Made by a program: the position numbers and the translations under genes | In this document: in pieces, positions 1 to 13,819 of the stretch | How the letters are laid out: every line of letters starts with the position of its first letter | Position numbering within the stretch: position 1 is the stretch's first letter | From: an uncultured Lachnospiraceae bacterium | GTDB taxonomy: Bacteria; Bacillota; Clostridia; Lachnospirales; Lachnospiraceae | Direction: 5' to 3' | DNA: 64,000 nucleotides | Assembly: GCA_947178125.1 (NCBI GenBank) | Contig: CAMWXB010000001.1 | Location: 1 to 64,000, forward strand | Notes under the pieces: model-generated | Told to the model about the DNA's origin: nothing | Databases searched by the model: none | Seen by the model: the letters and a program-made list of their open reading frames with translations, nothing else

Positions 1-55
1 AGATATCTTTTTGGGGAAACGGGGCTAAAAAGTGCTATTTCCCGACAGCCCCTTC

Positions 56-141
56 AGGGTGAAGAAGACTTGCTATGCAAGTCGCAGAAGTTCTTGGCGA
101 AACAGCCCTTGCTGTGAGCCCTAGAACTTCTCTTCACCCTA
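56..141 (-). repeat. Family-1 structured intergenic element, copy A
   Basis: AGGGTGAAGA/TCTTCACCCT; GACTTGC-TAT-GCAAGTC; AGAAGTTCT/AGAACTTCT; ACAGC-CCTT-GCTGT; abuts the dnaJ stop. Confidence 0.9.
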
Positions 142-1299
142 TTTTCTGAATCTTTTCTTCGACTTCGGCTCTTCGCCGGAAGATGTCTGCTGTTTCGCAG
201 CATTTAATGTATTCCCTGTCTGCTCATCGAACTGTTTCAAAAGTTCTTTCGCCTCACGGGACAGCTTATCAGGTACCTGCACGACAAGCGTTACATAGTG
301 ATCTCCCCGTATGTCCTTATTGCGCAGGGATGGAACGCCTTTTCCTTTCAGGCGGACTTTCGTATCCGTCTGCGTCCCCGGCTTCACATCATAAATAACC
401 TTTCCGTCCACGGTATCGATCATGATCTCACCGCCGAGCGCCGCTACTGCAAAGGACATGGGAACTGTAGAATAGATATTCGTATCCTGTCTCTGGAAAA
501 TAGGATGACGGCCTACGATCACTTCCACCAGCAGATCGCCTCTCGGCCCGCCGTTCGTTCCCGGCTCTCCTTTATCTCTGATTCTGACACTCTGACCATT
601 ATCAATTCCGGCCGGAATGGATACCTGGATTTTTTTCTTATTGGCTATATATCCCGTTCCACGGCAATCCGGACATTTTTCCTTAATGACCTTACCGGTT
701 CCATGACAATCCGGACAGGTCTGCACATTTCTGACCGTTCCGAAGAAGGACTGCTGCGTAAATACGACCTGGCCTTTTCCACCGCACTTAGGACAGGTTT
801 CCGGGCTGGTTCCGGGCTTCGCACCGCTGCCCCGGCAAGTTGTACACTCATCCTTTAGTGTCAGTTCTATCTCTTTATCGACTCCAAAAATTGCTTCTTC
901 AAAAGTAATACGCACACTGGTGCGGATATTGGCACCCTTCATAGGGCCGTTGCTTCTGCTTCCCCGACGGCCGCCGCCGCCAAAGAAATCGCCAAAGATA
1001 TCGCCGAAGATATCGCCAAAATCCATGCTGTTGAAATCAAAACCGCCAAAGCCGCCGCCTGCTCCGCCTTCAAAGGCTGCATGACCGTACTGATCATACT
1101 GCCGCCTCTTTTCGGGGTCACTCAACACAGCGTAAGCTTCTGAGGCTTCTTTGAATTTCTTCTCAGCTTCCGCATCTCCCGGATTCATATCCGGATGATA
1201 TTTTTTTGCAAGTACTCTGTATGCTTTCTTAAGCGCCGCATCATCAGCATTCTTGTCAACGCCAAGAACTTCATAATAGTCTCTTTTTTGCTCTGCCAT
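139..1299 (-). CDS. dnaJ: Chaperone protein DnaJ
   Basis: J-domain with HPD, G/F-rich linker, four CxxCxGxG zinc repeats. Confidence 0.98.
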   Translation of the reverse strand: MAEQKRDYYEVLGVDKNADDAALKKAYRVLAKKYHPDMNPGDAEAEKKFKEASEAYAVLSDPEKRRQYDQYGHAAFEGGAGGGFGGFDFNSMDFGDIFGDIFGDFFGGGGRRGSRSNGPMKGANIRTSVRITFEEAIFGVDKEIELTLKDECTTCRGSGAKPGTSPETCPKCGGKGQVVFTQQSFFGTVRNVQTCPDCHGTGKVIKEKCPDCRGTGYIANKKKIQVSIPAGIDNGQSVRIRDKGEPGTNGGPRGDLLVEVIVGRHPIFQRQDTNIYSTVPMSFAVAALGGEIMIDTVDGKVIYDVKPGTQTDTKVRLKGKGVPSLRNKDIRGDHYVTLVVQVPDKLSREAKELLKQFDEQTGNTLNAAKQQTSSGEEPKSKKRFRK

Positions 1300-1403
1300 G
1301 TCCTTAATCCTCCAAGACTCCTCGTCTCAATCATCGTCAATAATAAATCTTCTCGTCCCAAACTCCTCAGTTCAAACCGCTTCTGCCCAAACCTCCTCAA
1401 CCC

Positions 1404-1555
1404 GGAAGAATGTCCTTCCAGGACATTCTTCCAAGCGAAACTTAGAAGTTCTTAGATGCCGTATTCCGGCATCTTAGAACTTCTTTTCGCTTTCGGCATT
1501 CTTAGAACTTCTTTTCGCTTTCGGCATTCCTCAGAACTTCTTTTCGCTTTTGACC

Positions 1556-1556
<1 letters not shown>
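1404..1556 (-). repeat. Family-1 structured intergenic element, copy F, with tandem duplication of its 5' half
   Basis: GGAAGAATGTCC/GGACATTCTTCC; AAGCGAAA/TTTCGCTT; AGAAGTTCTTAGATGCCG/CGGCATCTTAGAACTTCT; ~28-bp unit repeated. Confidence 0.9.
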
Positions 1557-3436
<1,880 letters not shown>

Positions 3437-3510
3437 CTATAAAATATATATCTTCATTAAATGTTTTAACAATAACCTGCTCATAAATGACTTCTTACCT
3501 GTCCACAACC

Positions 3511-3600
3511 CCGGAACAATGGCTGAAAGCCATTCTTTCAGCTAAAACCTGGAATTTCTTAGACATTGTTCTTTCATGTCTTAGAAATTCTTCTTAGCTT
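3511..3600 (-). repeat. Family-1 structured intergenic element, copy G
   Basis: AATGGC/GCCATT arm; AGCTAA/TTAGCT; GAATTTCTTAGACAT/ATGTCTTAGAAATTC; abuts the grpE stop. Confidence 0.8.
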
Positions 3601-4240
3601 AGTCTTTGACCACGGCTACCATACTATGCCGCACGACACTGCCGCGGTAAGTATATCCTTTCTGCAATTCCTGTGCAATAATGCCGGAACCGTATTCTTC
3701 ACTTTCTACCTGCATGACCGCATTGTGGAACTCCGGATCAAATTCCTGCCCAATCGCTTCAATCGGTTTCACATCGATCGCCTCTAACTCCGTCAAAAGC
3801 TGTTTGTAGATCATTTCCATTCCCTGTGCAAAAGCGCCGCCCTTATCGCTCTCCGGCACTGTCGCCAGACCTCTTTCGAAGTTATCCACGACGGGAAGGA
3901 TTTTCTCAATCACGCTTCTTGCTCCGGTTTCGAACATTGCTGATTTTTCTTTTTCCGTTCGTTTACGGAAATTATCAAATTCAGCCATCTGACGTTTTAC
4001 CCTGTCTTCCAGTTCGTCGATTTTCGTTTTCAACGCTTCCTGTTTCTTATCAACTTTTTCTTTTTTCTTTTTCTCTTTCTTTGCTGCCCTGGAATCCTCT
4101 TTCGCATCAGCGTTCTCTTCCGCTGCTTCTTCCACAGCCTCCGGAGAAGTTCCTTCCGCTTCCTCCTGCGCGTTCATTTCTTCCGTCTGCTCCTCTTTTT
4201 CCAGTTCCTTTTCCAATTCTCTCTCTGCCACAGTCTTCAT
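3599..4240 (-). CDS. grpE: Nucleotide exchange factor GrpE
   Basis: acidic N-terminus, coiled coil, GrpE C-terminal motif; operon position. Confidence 0.97.
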   Translation of the reverse strand: MKTVAERELEKELEKEEQTEEMNAQEEAEGTSPEAVEEAAEENADAKEDSRAAKKEKKKKEKVDKKQEALKTKIDELEDRVKRQMAEFDNFRKRTEKEKSAMFETGARSVIEKILPVVDNFERGLATVPESDKGGAFAQGMEMIYKQLLTELEAIDVKPIEAIGQEFDPEFHNAVMQVESEEYGSGIIAQELQKGYTYRGSVVRHSMVAVVKD

Positions 4241-4271
4241 TCCTTTCTTTCGCCATAATTACTATCAGCTT

Positions 4272-5318
4272 CTATTTCCTGTATAAGTCATCCAACTGGC
4301 TTTTCAGCATCTTCAGATTATGGACTACTTTCTCATAATCCATACGTTTCGGGCCAATGATTCCAATGGTCCCCTTCATTCCCTCATCCAATTCATAAGT
4401 CGCTGTCACAACGCTGCAATCCTTCATTCCCTGGATTGGTGTTTCGTTTCCGATATAGACTTGTATACCTGTATTCTCATCCGCAAGATTTTCCTGTACG
4501 AGTTCGCTCAGGAACTGTTTCTCTTCAAAAGTCGTGATCAACTCGCTGGCTCTTTGATGATCGGAAAGCTCCGGATACTTGAAAAAGTTCTTCGTGCCGC
4601 TCGTATAAATTTCCAAATCTTCATCAGCTTTGATCGCCTCCGCAACGGCATCAATGACATCCGCAACGATTTCACTGTGAATTCCTGCCTGCTGTTTCAT
4701 CGCCGCTATCATGCCAAGATTGATTTCTTCCAGAGACAGTCCGTTCAAATGAGTATTCAGCAAAATATTTAATTTTAATAATGTATCGTTATGCAGTTCC
4801 TCTGAAACAGTCAGTATGGAATTTTTGATCACATTTCCTTCCACGACGATAACTGCAAGAATCTGATTGGCATCCACGCGGGAAAGCTGGATAAATTTCA
4901 GCTTATTACGGCGATACTGCGGGGCCGAGATCATCGCTGCATATTCCGTATTATTCGCCAGAAGCTTTGCGGCCTGCTTCAGGAGATGTTCCATTTTATC
5001 TTCTTTCTCAAGAAGCATCTCCTTCATTTCTTCTACTTCCCGTTCCTTCTCTTCCATCATCCGATCGACATACAGCCTGTATCCTTTATCCGATGGAATG
5101 CGGCCGGCAGACGTATGCGGCTGAAGAATATAACCCAGTTCTTCCAAATCCGCCATTTCATTTCGAATGGTCGCGGAACTCAGATTCAAATCGGTATACT
5201 TGGAAATCGTTCTGCTTCCTACCGGTTCTCCCGTCTCCAGATAGTTCCGGATGATAGCTTGCAATATTTTATATTTTCTTTCATCCAGCTGCATACCATT
5301 CTCTCCTATTGTTAGCAC
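4272..5318 (-). CDS. hrcA: Heat-inducible transcription repressor HrcA
   Basis: wHTH N-terminus LDERKYKILQAIIRNYLETGEPVGSRTISKY; first gene after CIRCE. Start may be the internal Met at MQLDERKYK. Confidence 0.97.
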   Translation of the reverse strand: MLTIGENGMQLDERKYKILQAIIRNYLETGEPVGSRTISKYTDLNLSSATIRNEMADLEELGYILQPHTSAGRIPSDKGYRLYVDRMMEEKEREVEEMKEMLLEKEDKMEHLLKQAAKLLANNTEYAAMISAPQYRRNKLKFIQLSRVDANQILAVIVVEGNVIKNSILTVSEELHNDTLLKLNILLNTHLNGLSLEEINLGMIAAMKQQAGIHSEIVADVIDAVAEAIKADEDLEIYTSGTKNFFKYPELSDHQRASELITTFEEKQFLSELVQENLADENTGIQVYIGNETPIQGMKDCSVVTATYELDEGMKGTIGIIGPKRMDYEKVVHNLKMLKSQLDDLYRK

Positions 5319-5338
5319 TCAACCCGTTAGAGTGCTAA
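5312..5338. promoter_or_regulatory. CIRCE operator (HrcA binding site)
   Basis: TTAGCACTC-N9-GAGTGCTAA perfect inverted repeat upstream of hrcA. Confidence 0.97.
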
Positions 5339-5422
5339 CATCTTCTAGTGATAAGTTATCACTTCACTATTTAATTGTCAACACATACGGGAAAAAAATT
5401 TATGAAAAAAATATAAATCAAT

Positions 5423-5466
5423 AAAAAAGCAATCAGTTGAATTTCTTTCTCAAACTAATTGCTTTT
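5423..5466 (-). terminator. Intrinsic terminator downstream of the 5496-5942 gene
   Basis: AAAGCAATTAGTT...AACTGATTGCTTTTTT hairpin plus T-tract on the minus strand. Confidence 0.7.
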
Positions 5467-5495
5467 AGTATGCTGTATTTTCTTTAAATCAATGC

Positions 5496-5942
5496 TTAGA
5501 AGTTGAAACTGTCGCTCACTTCGTTCTCGCTGCCTTTGTTGATAACATAGTATACTTTGCCATCTTCAGGTTTTACATAAAGTTCAACCGTTTTAAAATC
5601 CGCAGGCGCTCTATGCAGATCATATTCCCAGATATCTTTCGTACTTTGTACCAATTCTTCCGGCGTATGCGTATTACCCGCGAACTGTATTTCAACAGTT
5701 GCCTTTACCGCCGGTTTTCTGCCTGCTGTTTTGACCGCTGTTTCTTTAACCTCTGTCGTCTTGGCAGCAGTCTTCTTCTCTACGGCTTTCTTTGTTCCCG
5801 GTTTTCTGCCCGGTTTCTTCTTTGTCGTCTCTGCCTTAGGCGCTTCTTTTACTTCCTTAACTTCTTCTTTTGCATCTGCAGCCGGAACTGCTGCCGACTT
5901 TGCTGCCGTCTTTTCGGCTGCCGCTTTCTTTACTTCTGCCAT
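5496..5942 (-). CDS. DUF6465-like protein with Lys/Ala/Pro-rich histone-like N-terminus
   Basis: low-complexity KKPGRKPGTKK tail plus a conserved C-terminal ~60 aa domain. Confidence 0.75.
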   Translation of the reverse strand: MAEVKKAAAEKTAAKSAAVPAADAKEEVKEVKEAPKAETTKKKPGRKPGTKKAVEKKTAAKTTEVKETAVKTAGRKPAVKATVEIQFAGNTHTPEELVQSTKDIWEYDLHRAPADFKTVELYVKPEDGKVYYVINKGSENEVSDSFNF

Positions 5943-6152
5943 GAATATTCTCCTCCCATGTACACATTCATACTTTTATTATGCAGCAATCATCTAGTTC
6001 AATATCTTATAATCTACTGATTTATATAATATTTATATACTATCACTTGATTACAGAGCAATTTTAACTCATAGTATTCAGCCTTGTCAACTAACAAACT
6101 GTCACAAATCCATTATTATTTCTATCCTTTTATATGCGAAATGCTGTAAAAA

Positions 6153-6977
6153 TCAAGAAAAAACAAAATACAGCAGGACTATGACGCCTAAAACAATGCG
6201 GTACCAGCCGAATACTTTGAAATCATGTTTCTTGATATAACCCATCAGAAAACGGATTACAATAACGGATACAAGAAATGCGACAAGCATACCGACAAAC
6301 AGAATGGTAAGCTCCATTCCCGTAAAAACAAATCCGAATTTAACGATTTTTAATAAACTTGCACCGAGCATGACTGGAATTGCCAGAAAGAAAGTAAATT
6401 CTGCAGCAACAGTCCTGGATACGCCGATCAACAGCGCTCCGACGATTGAAGCGCCCGAACGGGATGTCCCCGGAAAAATCGCGGCAATCAGCTGAAATAC
6501 CCCGATCAGCAGCGCTGTTTTATAAGTAATCTGTCCCAGGCTCGCAATGTGAGGCCGCATATTTTTATTGCGGTTCTCGATAATGATAAAAGCAATACCG
6601 AATACGATCAGCGCAGCCGCAACGCACCATGGATTATAAAAAAGCGCATCAAAGACATCATCAAACGCAAGACCGATCACCGCCGCCGGAATGCAGGCTA
6701 CAACAATTTTGATCCAAAGTATAAAAATATCCTTTTTGATAAATGGCTTCCTGCGGTCTTTTAATTCAAAGGGAAAAATTTTATTCCAGAAAAGCAGCAC
6801 GACCGCCAGAATCGCTCCCAACTGTATAACGACCAAAAACATTTCCCAAAATTCTTCCGATACGTCCAGCGTCACGAACTCGTTGAGCAAGATCATATGT
6901 CCCGTACTGCTGACGGGAAGCCATTCCGTAATACCCTCTACGATACCGAACAAGATTGCCTTTAAAATTTCTAACAT
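6153..6977 (-). CDS. uppP: Undecaprenyl-diphosphatase (BacA/UppP)
   Basis: GIVEGITEWLPVSSTGHM and PGTSRSGASI motifs. Confidence 0.97.
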   Translation of the reverse strand: MLEILKAILFGIVEGITEWLPVSSTGHMILLNEFVTLDVSEEFWEMFLVVIQLGAILAVVLLFWNKIFPFELKDRRKPFIKKDIFILWIKIVVACIPAAVIGLAFDDVFDALFYNPWCVAAALIVFGIAFIIIENRNKNMRPHIASLGQITYKTALLIGVFQLIAAIFPGTSRSGASIVGALLIGVSRTVAAEFTFFLAIPVMLGASLLKIVKFGFVFTGMELTILFVGMLVAFLVSVIVIRFLMGYIKKHDFKVFGWYRIVLGVIVLLYFVFS

Positions 6978-7834
6978 GACTCTTCCTCCAAATATTCCAA
7001 CAGTTCCATATAGCAGTTCTCGGCATCCTGATAGCCTTCTTTATAAAGAGCTTCCAGCTTTGCCCTGTCCTTCTCGACTCTCCCAACATTGCTCTTATGT
7101 TTCGGACGGATGACAAATACTTTTCCCTGCTTCTTCAATTCTTCTATATATTGTACCGTACCGTTATAGGCAATATGTCTCTCCCGCATACATTCATACA
7201 CTTTCGGATAACGTACATACCGCGCTTTGATCATAGCGAGTTCTGCCGCACCTGAAGCAGCTCTGACATAGCCTTCCTCTTTCGTCATGACAATGACATT
7301 CGTCCGGTTGCCATCCCGCATGGAACGTCTGATGGGAATCGAATCCGAAATGCCTCCGTCCAGATACAGCCCGTCACCAATCTTCACATTTCTGGAAACG
7401 AGCGGCATGGAACTTGACGCCCGGACTGCAACGATATCTCTGTGCATCTCTTCAAGCTGTATATATTCCGGCTCTCCCGTTCTGATATTGGTAACGACCG
7501 CATAAGCTTTTCCCGGATACCGTTCGAATGCCTCGTAATCATATGGATCCAGATAATCCGGTATCAACCCGTAACACATATCCGCCCCGAATAAGTCTCC
7601 GGTCGTTAACAGACTTTCCACACTGCAGTATGCTTTCTGGTCCAGATAATTGACATTCGTCCGATACGCCCTTTTTCGCTGCTTTGAGAGATAACTGCAC
7701 ATACAGCAGGCGCCTGCGGATACCCCGTAACAACTGGAAAACTCTATCTCCTTATCGAGAAAAAAGTCCAATACGCCGGCCGTATAGATTCCCTTCATAC
7801 CGCCGCCTTCCAAAACAAGTCCGGCCTGATACAC
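6971..7834 (-). CDS. Patatin-like phospholipase family protein
   Basis: GGGMKGIYTAG oxyanion hole, GVSAGA (GxSxG) and DGG motifs. Confidence 0.93.
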   Translation of the reverse strand: MYQAGLVLEGGGMKGIYTAGVLDFFLDKEIEFSSCYGVSAGACCMCSYLSKQRKRAYRTNVNYLDQKAYCSVESLLTTGDLFGADMCYGLIPDYLDPYDYEAFERYPGKAYAVVTNIRTGEPEYIQLEEMHRDIVAVRASSSMPLVSRNVKIGDGLYLDGGISDSIPIRRSMRDGNRTNVIVMTKEEGYVRAASGAAELAMIKARYVRYPKVYECMRERHIAYNGTVQYIEELKKQGKVFVIRPKHKSNVGRVEKDRAKLEALYKEGYQDAENCYMELLEYLEEESC

Positions 7835-7858
7835 CGTAATCCCCTCCTTTTTACTTTT

Positions 7859-10611
<2,753 letters not shown>

Positions 10612-10760
10612 TTATTCCCTAGTATATAATATTTTTTTTCTTCTGTTAAGCCTCTTCCTATTTTTTTTAAATGTGTTACAATACTGCTTGTGCGCAATCG
10701 CCCTGCGGCATATTCACGAACGTATCATAAATGTCTGATAAAACGGACAAAGGAGTCTTT

Positions 10761-11708
10761 ATGAGTATTACGGTTGTATTGGAACAAATGTTCATTATTA
10801 TAATCCTAATTTTTACAGGCGTATTTCTTTTCCGCCAAAAAATGCTGTCCGAAGATACCTCCAGACAGCTTTCCGGCCTGATCGTCAATATCACAAACCC
10901 CGCCGTCCTGATCTGCTCAGCTTTCGACGATTCTCCGAAAGTGCCGCTTCAGACACTGGGGCTTAGTCTGTGTGTTTTCATTATCTCTTATGGCATTTTA
11001 ATTTTATTCGCCTATCTGATTCCGCTTATATTAAGAGTTCCGAATCATGCACGTTATTCCTACCGGATGCTGACCGTTTTCGGCAATGTCGGCTTTATCG
11101 GCATCCCGTTAGTCTCCGCCGTATTGGGCTCCGGCTCGCTCATTTTCGTATCCATCAATAACCTGATTTATAATGTTCTCGTTTATACCTACGGCATTTC
11201 TACCCTGAAAAGAGCTTCCGTTGCACAGCATCCCGATGCCGCGCCCACGGAACCGGAGAGTATCCTGCACAAGCTGGTGAATGCCGGAACTATTTCCGCT
11301 GTCCTGACAATTGTTTTCTATCTTGGCGATTTTAACGTACCGACAATCATTTCCTCTTCTCTGACATACGCCGGCCGGACTACCACCTTTTTATCCATGC
11401 TGGTGCTCGGCGTTTCGGTCGCGCAAATGGCCCCGAAAGATATTTTTTCCCATCCGGAACTTTATATTTTCGCACTCATCCGGCAGATTCTGCTGCCTGT
11501 CGGCTTTACCTTACTGCTCGGCCTGTTTATCAAAGAACCGCTGATCCTGAATACGACCGCGCTGCTGTTGGCCGTTCCGGCAGGCAATATGCCGCTGATG
11601 CTCTCCAAGCAGCTTCATGTAGAAGAATCGACGATTTCACAGGGGATTATTCTGACGACACTTTTGAGTCTGGTGACGATTCCGGTGGTGACGTTTTTTA
11701 TTTCGTAA
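10761..11708 (+). CDS. AEC family transporter (auxin efflux carrier-like)
   Basis: multi-TM protein; RBS AAAGGAG upstream of the internal Met start. Confidence 0.9.
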   Translation: MSITVVLEQMFIIIILIFTGVFLFRQKMLSEDTSRQLSGLIVNITNPAVLICSAFDDSPKVPLQTLGLSLCVFIISYGILILFAYLIPLILRVPNHARYSYRMLTVFGNVGFIGIPLVSAVLGSGSLIFVSINNLIYNVLVYTYGISTLKRASVAQHPDAAPTEPESILHKLVNAGTISAVLTIVFYLGDFNVPTIISSSLTYAGRTTTFLSMLVLGVSVAQMAPKDIFSHPELYIFALIRQILLPVGFTLLLGLFIKEPLILNTTALLLAVPAGNMPLMLSKQLHVEESTISQGIILTTLLSLVTIPVVTFFIS

Positions 11709-11753
11709 TGACACTTTTTACGGCAGGCAATCGGCACCAATTGTCATATTGGG

Positions 11754-12066
11754 TCAGATACAAAATGCAGCATAAAGAGGAACCGTCTTTTTCCCGTCCT
11801 CAAAACCAAAGTTTTTCGCCGAAAGCTTAATGGCATAGGTTGGTTCTTCATTCCAAACCATTTTACCACCAGAGGACTTATAAGGTTTTCCATTCTCATC
11901 GGGAAAATCAAATTGTAAGAACCAATAATCGTAAATCGTTTTTTGCCATTGATTCTAATTCTACATTAATTTTATAATTATTTATAATTTTATCATATTC
12001 ATCATTTTTCATCACTTTTTCTTGATTTTCCCTGTATGCTTTAAGCTGTGAAGAATGACACGCTTT
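11754..12066 (-). pseudogene. Type I restriction-modification specificity subunit (HsdS) remnant
   Basis: minus-strand translation YDKIINNYKINVELESMAK / TIYDYWFLQFDFPDENGKPYKSSGGKMVWNEE, the HsdS central conserved region, split by a frameshift in a 6-A run. Confidence 0.8.
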
Positions 12067-12083
12067 AACTTGTTCTCTACGCT

Positions 12084-12197
12084 TTAGGTTCTTGTATCAG
12101 AAAAATGTACCTCGACAAAATAGGTCATCTTATCAATCTTCTTTTGCAAACAGGGCGTTAATCGCCCTGTGGTGTTGGTCTGAATGTTGCCGCCCAT
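12084..12197 (-). pseudogene. Truncated TnpW-like transposon-encoded protein
   Basis: minus strand MGGNIQTNTTGRLTPCLQKKIDKMTYFVEVHFSDTRT* resembles the N-terminal half of TnpW; preceded by an AGGAGG RBS. Confidence 0.65.
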
Positions 12198-12214
12198 TGC
12201 TCCTCCTTAATGGC

Positions 12215-12253
12215 AAAAAATAGAGCATATAGATTTCAGTTCCTATATGCTCT
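12215..12253 (-). terminator. Intrinsic terminator after the Rpn-family gene
   Basis: AGAGCATATAG-N10-CTATATGCTCT followed by T6 on the minus strand. Confidence 0.85.
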
Positions 12254-12292
12254 AACGCTATTACTATATTTGATTTTGATTGAGATGATTGA

Positions 12293-13201
12293 TTATGCTA
12301 ACTGCATAACTTCGGCTTCAATTTCCTTTAGTTCGCCCATAGATAAGGACGGTACATAACGTGCAATCTTTTCAAGAGAGAGTTCTCCGTCTTTAATCAT
12401 TCTTTCGGCTGTTTCTCTGTCTTTCTTATGAGCAAGAGTGTTTTCCATATCCTTCCAATAAGTTTTCATTATCTGCTCATCATCAAATAAACTCATCATA
12501 ATCGTCACAACCTCCTTTTCTCTGCTAATCAGATATTCTTTTAAGATATTCCTATCCTTGCAAATACGGATTGTTTCTTTAACCGTCTGCTCTGTCATTC
12601 CATACAGCTTTCTCTGTTCATCAAAAACCTTACAGAAAATAATGTATTGATTGATAATATCCTCTGTGTCGCTCTCAAAAATAATCCTTGCCTTCACCTC
12701 AATATCAATATCCGAACCGTCAAAAAACTCTTGCGATAAAGATATGTTTTCTGGCTTTCTGCCTTTATTACCCGTATAGATGATATACAATTCTGGTTTA
12801 GGCATTTTGACCTTTGTACTCTTATATAGGCTTTGTGATGTCCTCTCAAAATATTCATGGTAACTCTGTGCTAAATACAACAATATTCTGATTAAAATAT
12901 TTACCGTCCAACTGGCTTGTGCCTCCAAAAGCAGCAGTAATCTGTCGTTACCCACCATTATGCCCAAATCATTATAAAGATTATCTGTCAGAACATTGTC
13001 TATCGTTACAATATCCAGTGTGTCCTCTGTTGTGTCCGTATCCTCTGGGTGTAATGTTTTATACAGTTTCAACAAATTCTTTTTATCTTGAAAAAGGTCT
13101 AAAAACACACTGTTTTTTGCGGTACGCTTTGCCTTAACTTCCTGCGTCTGTTTTGTATCGTCCGACACCTTACCACCTCGATTTCTAAAAATCTGTGACA
13201 C
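12293..13201 (-). CDS. Rpn-family / PD-(D/E)XK nuclease-like protein
   Basis: LLLLLEAQASWTVNILIRILLYLAQSYHEYF...KMPKPELYIIYTGNK pattern typical of Rpn/transposase-31-like proteins. Confidence 0.8.
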   Translation of the reverse strand: MSQIFRNRGGKVSDDTKQTQEVKAKRTAKNSVFLDLFQDKKNLLKLYKTLHPEDTDTTEDTLDIVTIDNVLTDNLYNDLGIMVGNDRLLLLLEAQASWTVNILIRILLYLAQSYHEYFERTSQSLYKSTKVKMPKPELYIIYTGNKGRKPENISLSQEFFDGSDIDIEVKARIIFESDTEDIINQYIIFCKVFDEQRKLYGMTEQTVKETIRICKDRNILKEYLISREKEVVTIMMSLFDDEQIMKTYWKDMENTLAHKKDRETAERMIKDGELSLEKIARYVPSLSMGELKEIEAEVMQLA

Positions 13202-13282
13202 AAGATACGATATATCCTACTCCTGTCACACTTCAATTATACAAAAAAATGCCTGTCTATACAATAAAATTCACATTAAATT

Positions 13283-13750
13283 TCATCCATTCAATCCACG
13301 GTTTTTAAATTCCAGGCTGGTCTGCCTGAGCAAATCGATTCTGTCTACAATATGTATTTGACCGTATCATCAGACACCTCTTTGCATGGGTAATTCAGAT
13401 AGTACATCTCATCATCTTCTCTAAAAAAAGAAAAACCTGTATTCTGTCCATTGGGTGTCGTATAAAAAAACCCGTTTTTACATCCTCTGCGTCATCCGCG
13501 TCCTCATATTCCATATTGTTGCTAAAAGATATGAACTGCAGCATATGAAAAAATTTTTTGTATTCGGGATTCCGCAGCCTTTGGTTGATCATCCTTTCAA
13601 ATTTTCTAATGCCGGCTTGAACCTGTTCAAAAAAATTTTGGTCTGAAAATCGATATCTGCATCCTTGAAGGATTGATAATCATAACCCAATCTGAGAAAT
13701 TGTATTGTTGCCGGTATTTTCACTCTGGTATCTTCATTAAAAACAGCCAT
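13283..13750 (-). pseudogene. Type I restriction endonuclease subunit (HsdR) remnant, internally deleted and frameshifted
   Basis: minus-strand fragments MAVFNEDTRVKIPATIQFLRLGYDYQSFKDADIDFQTKIF; RMINQRLRNPEYKKFFHMLQFISFSNNMEYEDADDAEDVKTG; FYTTPNGQNTGFSFFREDDE; VDRIDLLRQTSLEFKNRGL. Confidence 0.82.
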
Positions 13751-13819
13751 CTTGATTCCCCATTTGTAAGACTTATAACTGCTCTGCAGGCACTGGCCGC
13801 TGGGCTTGCGTCTATTATA

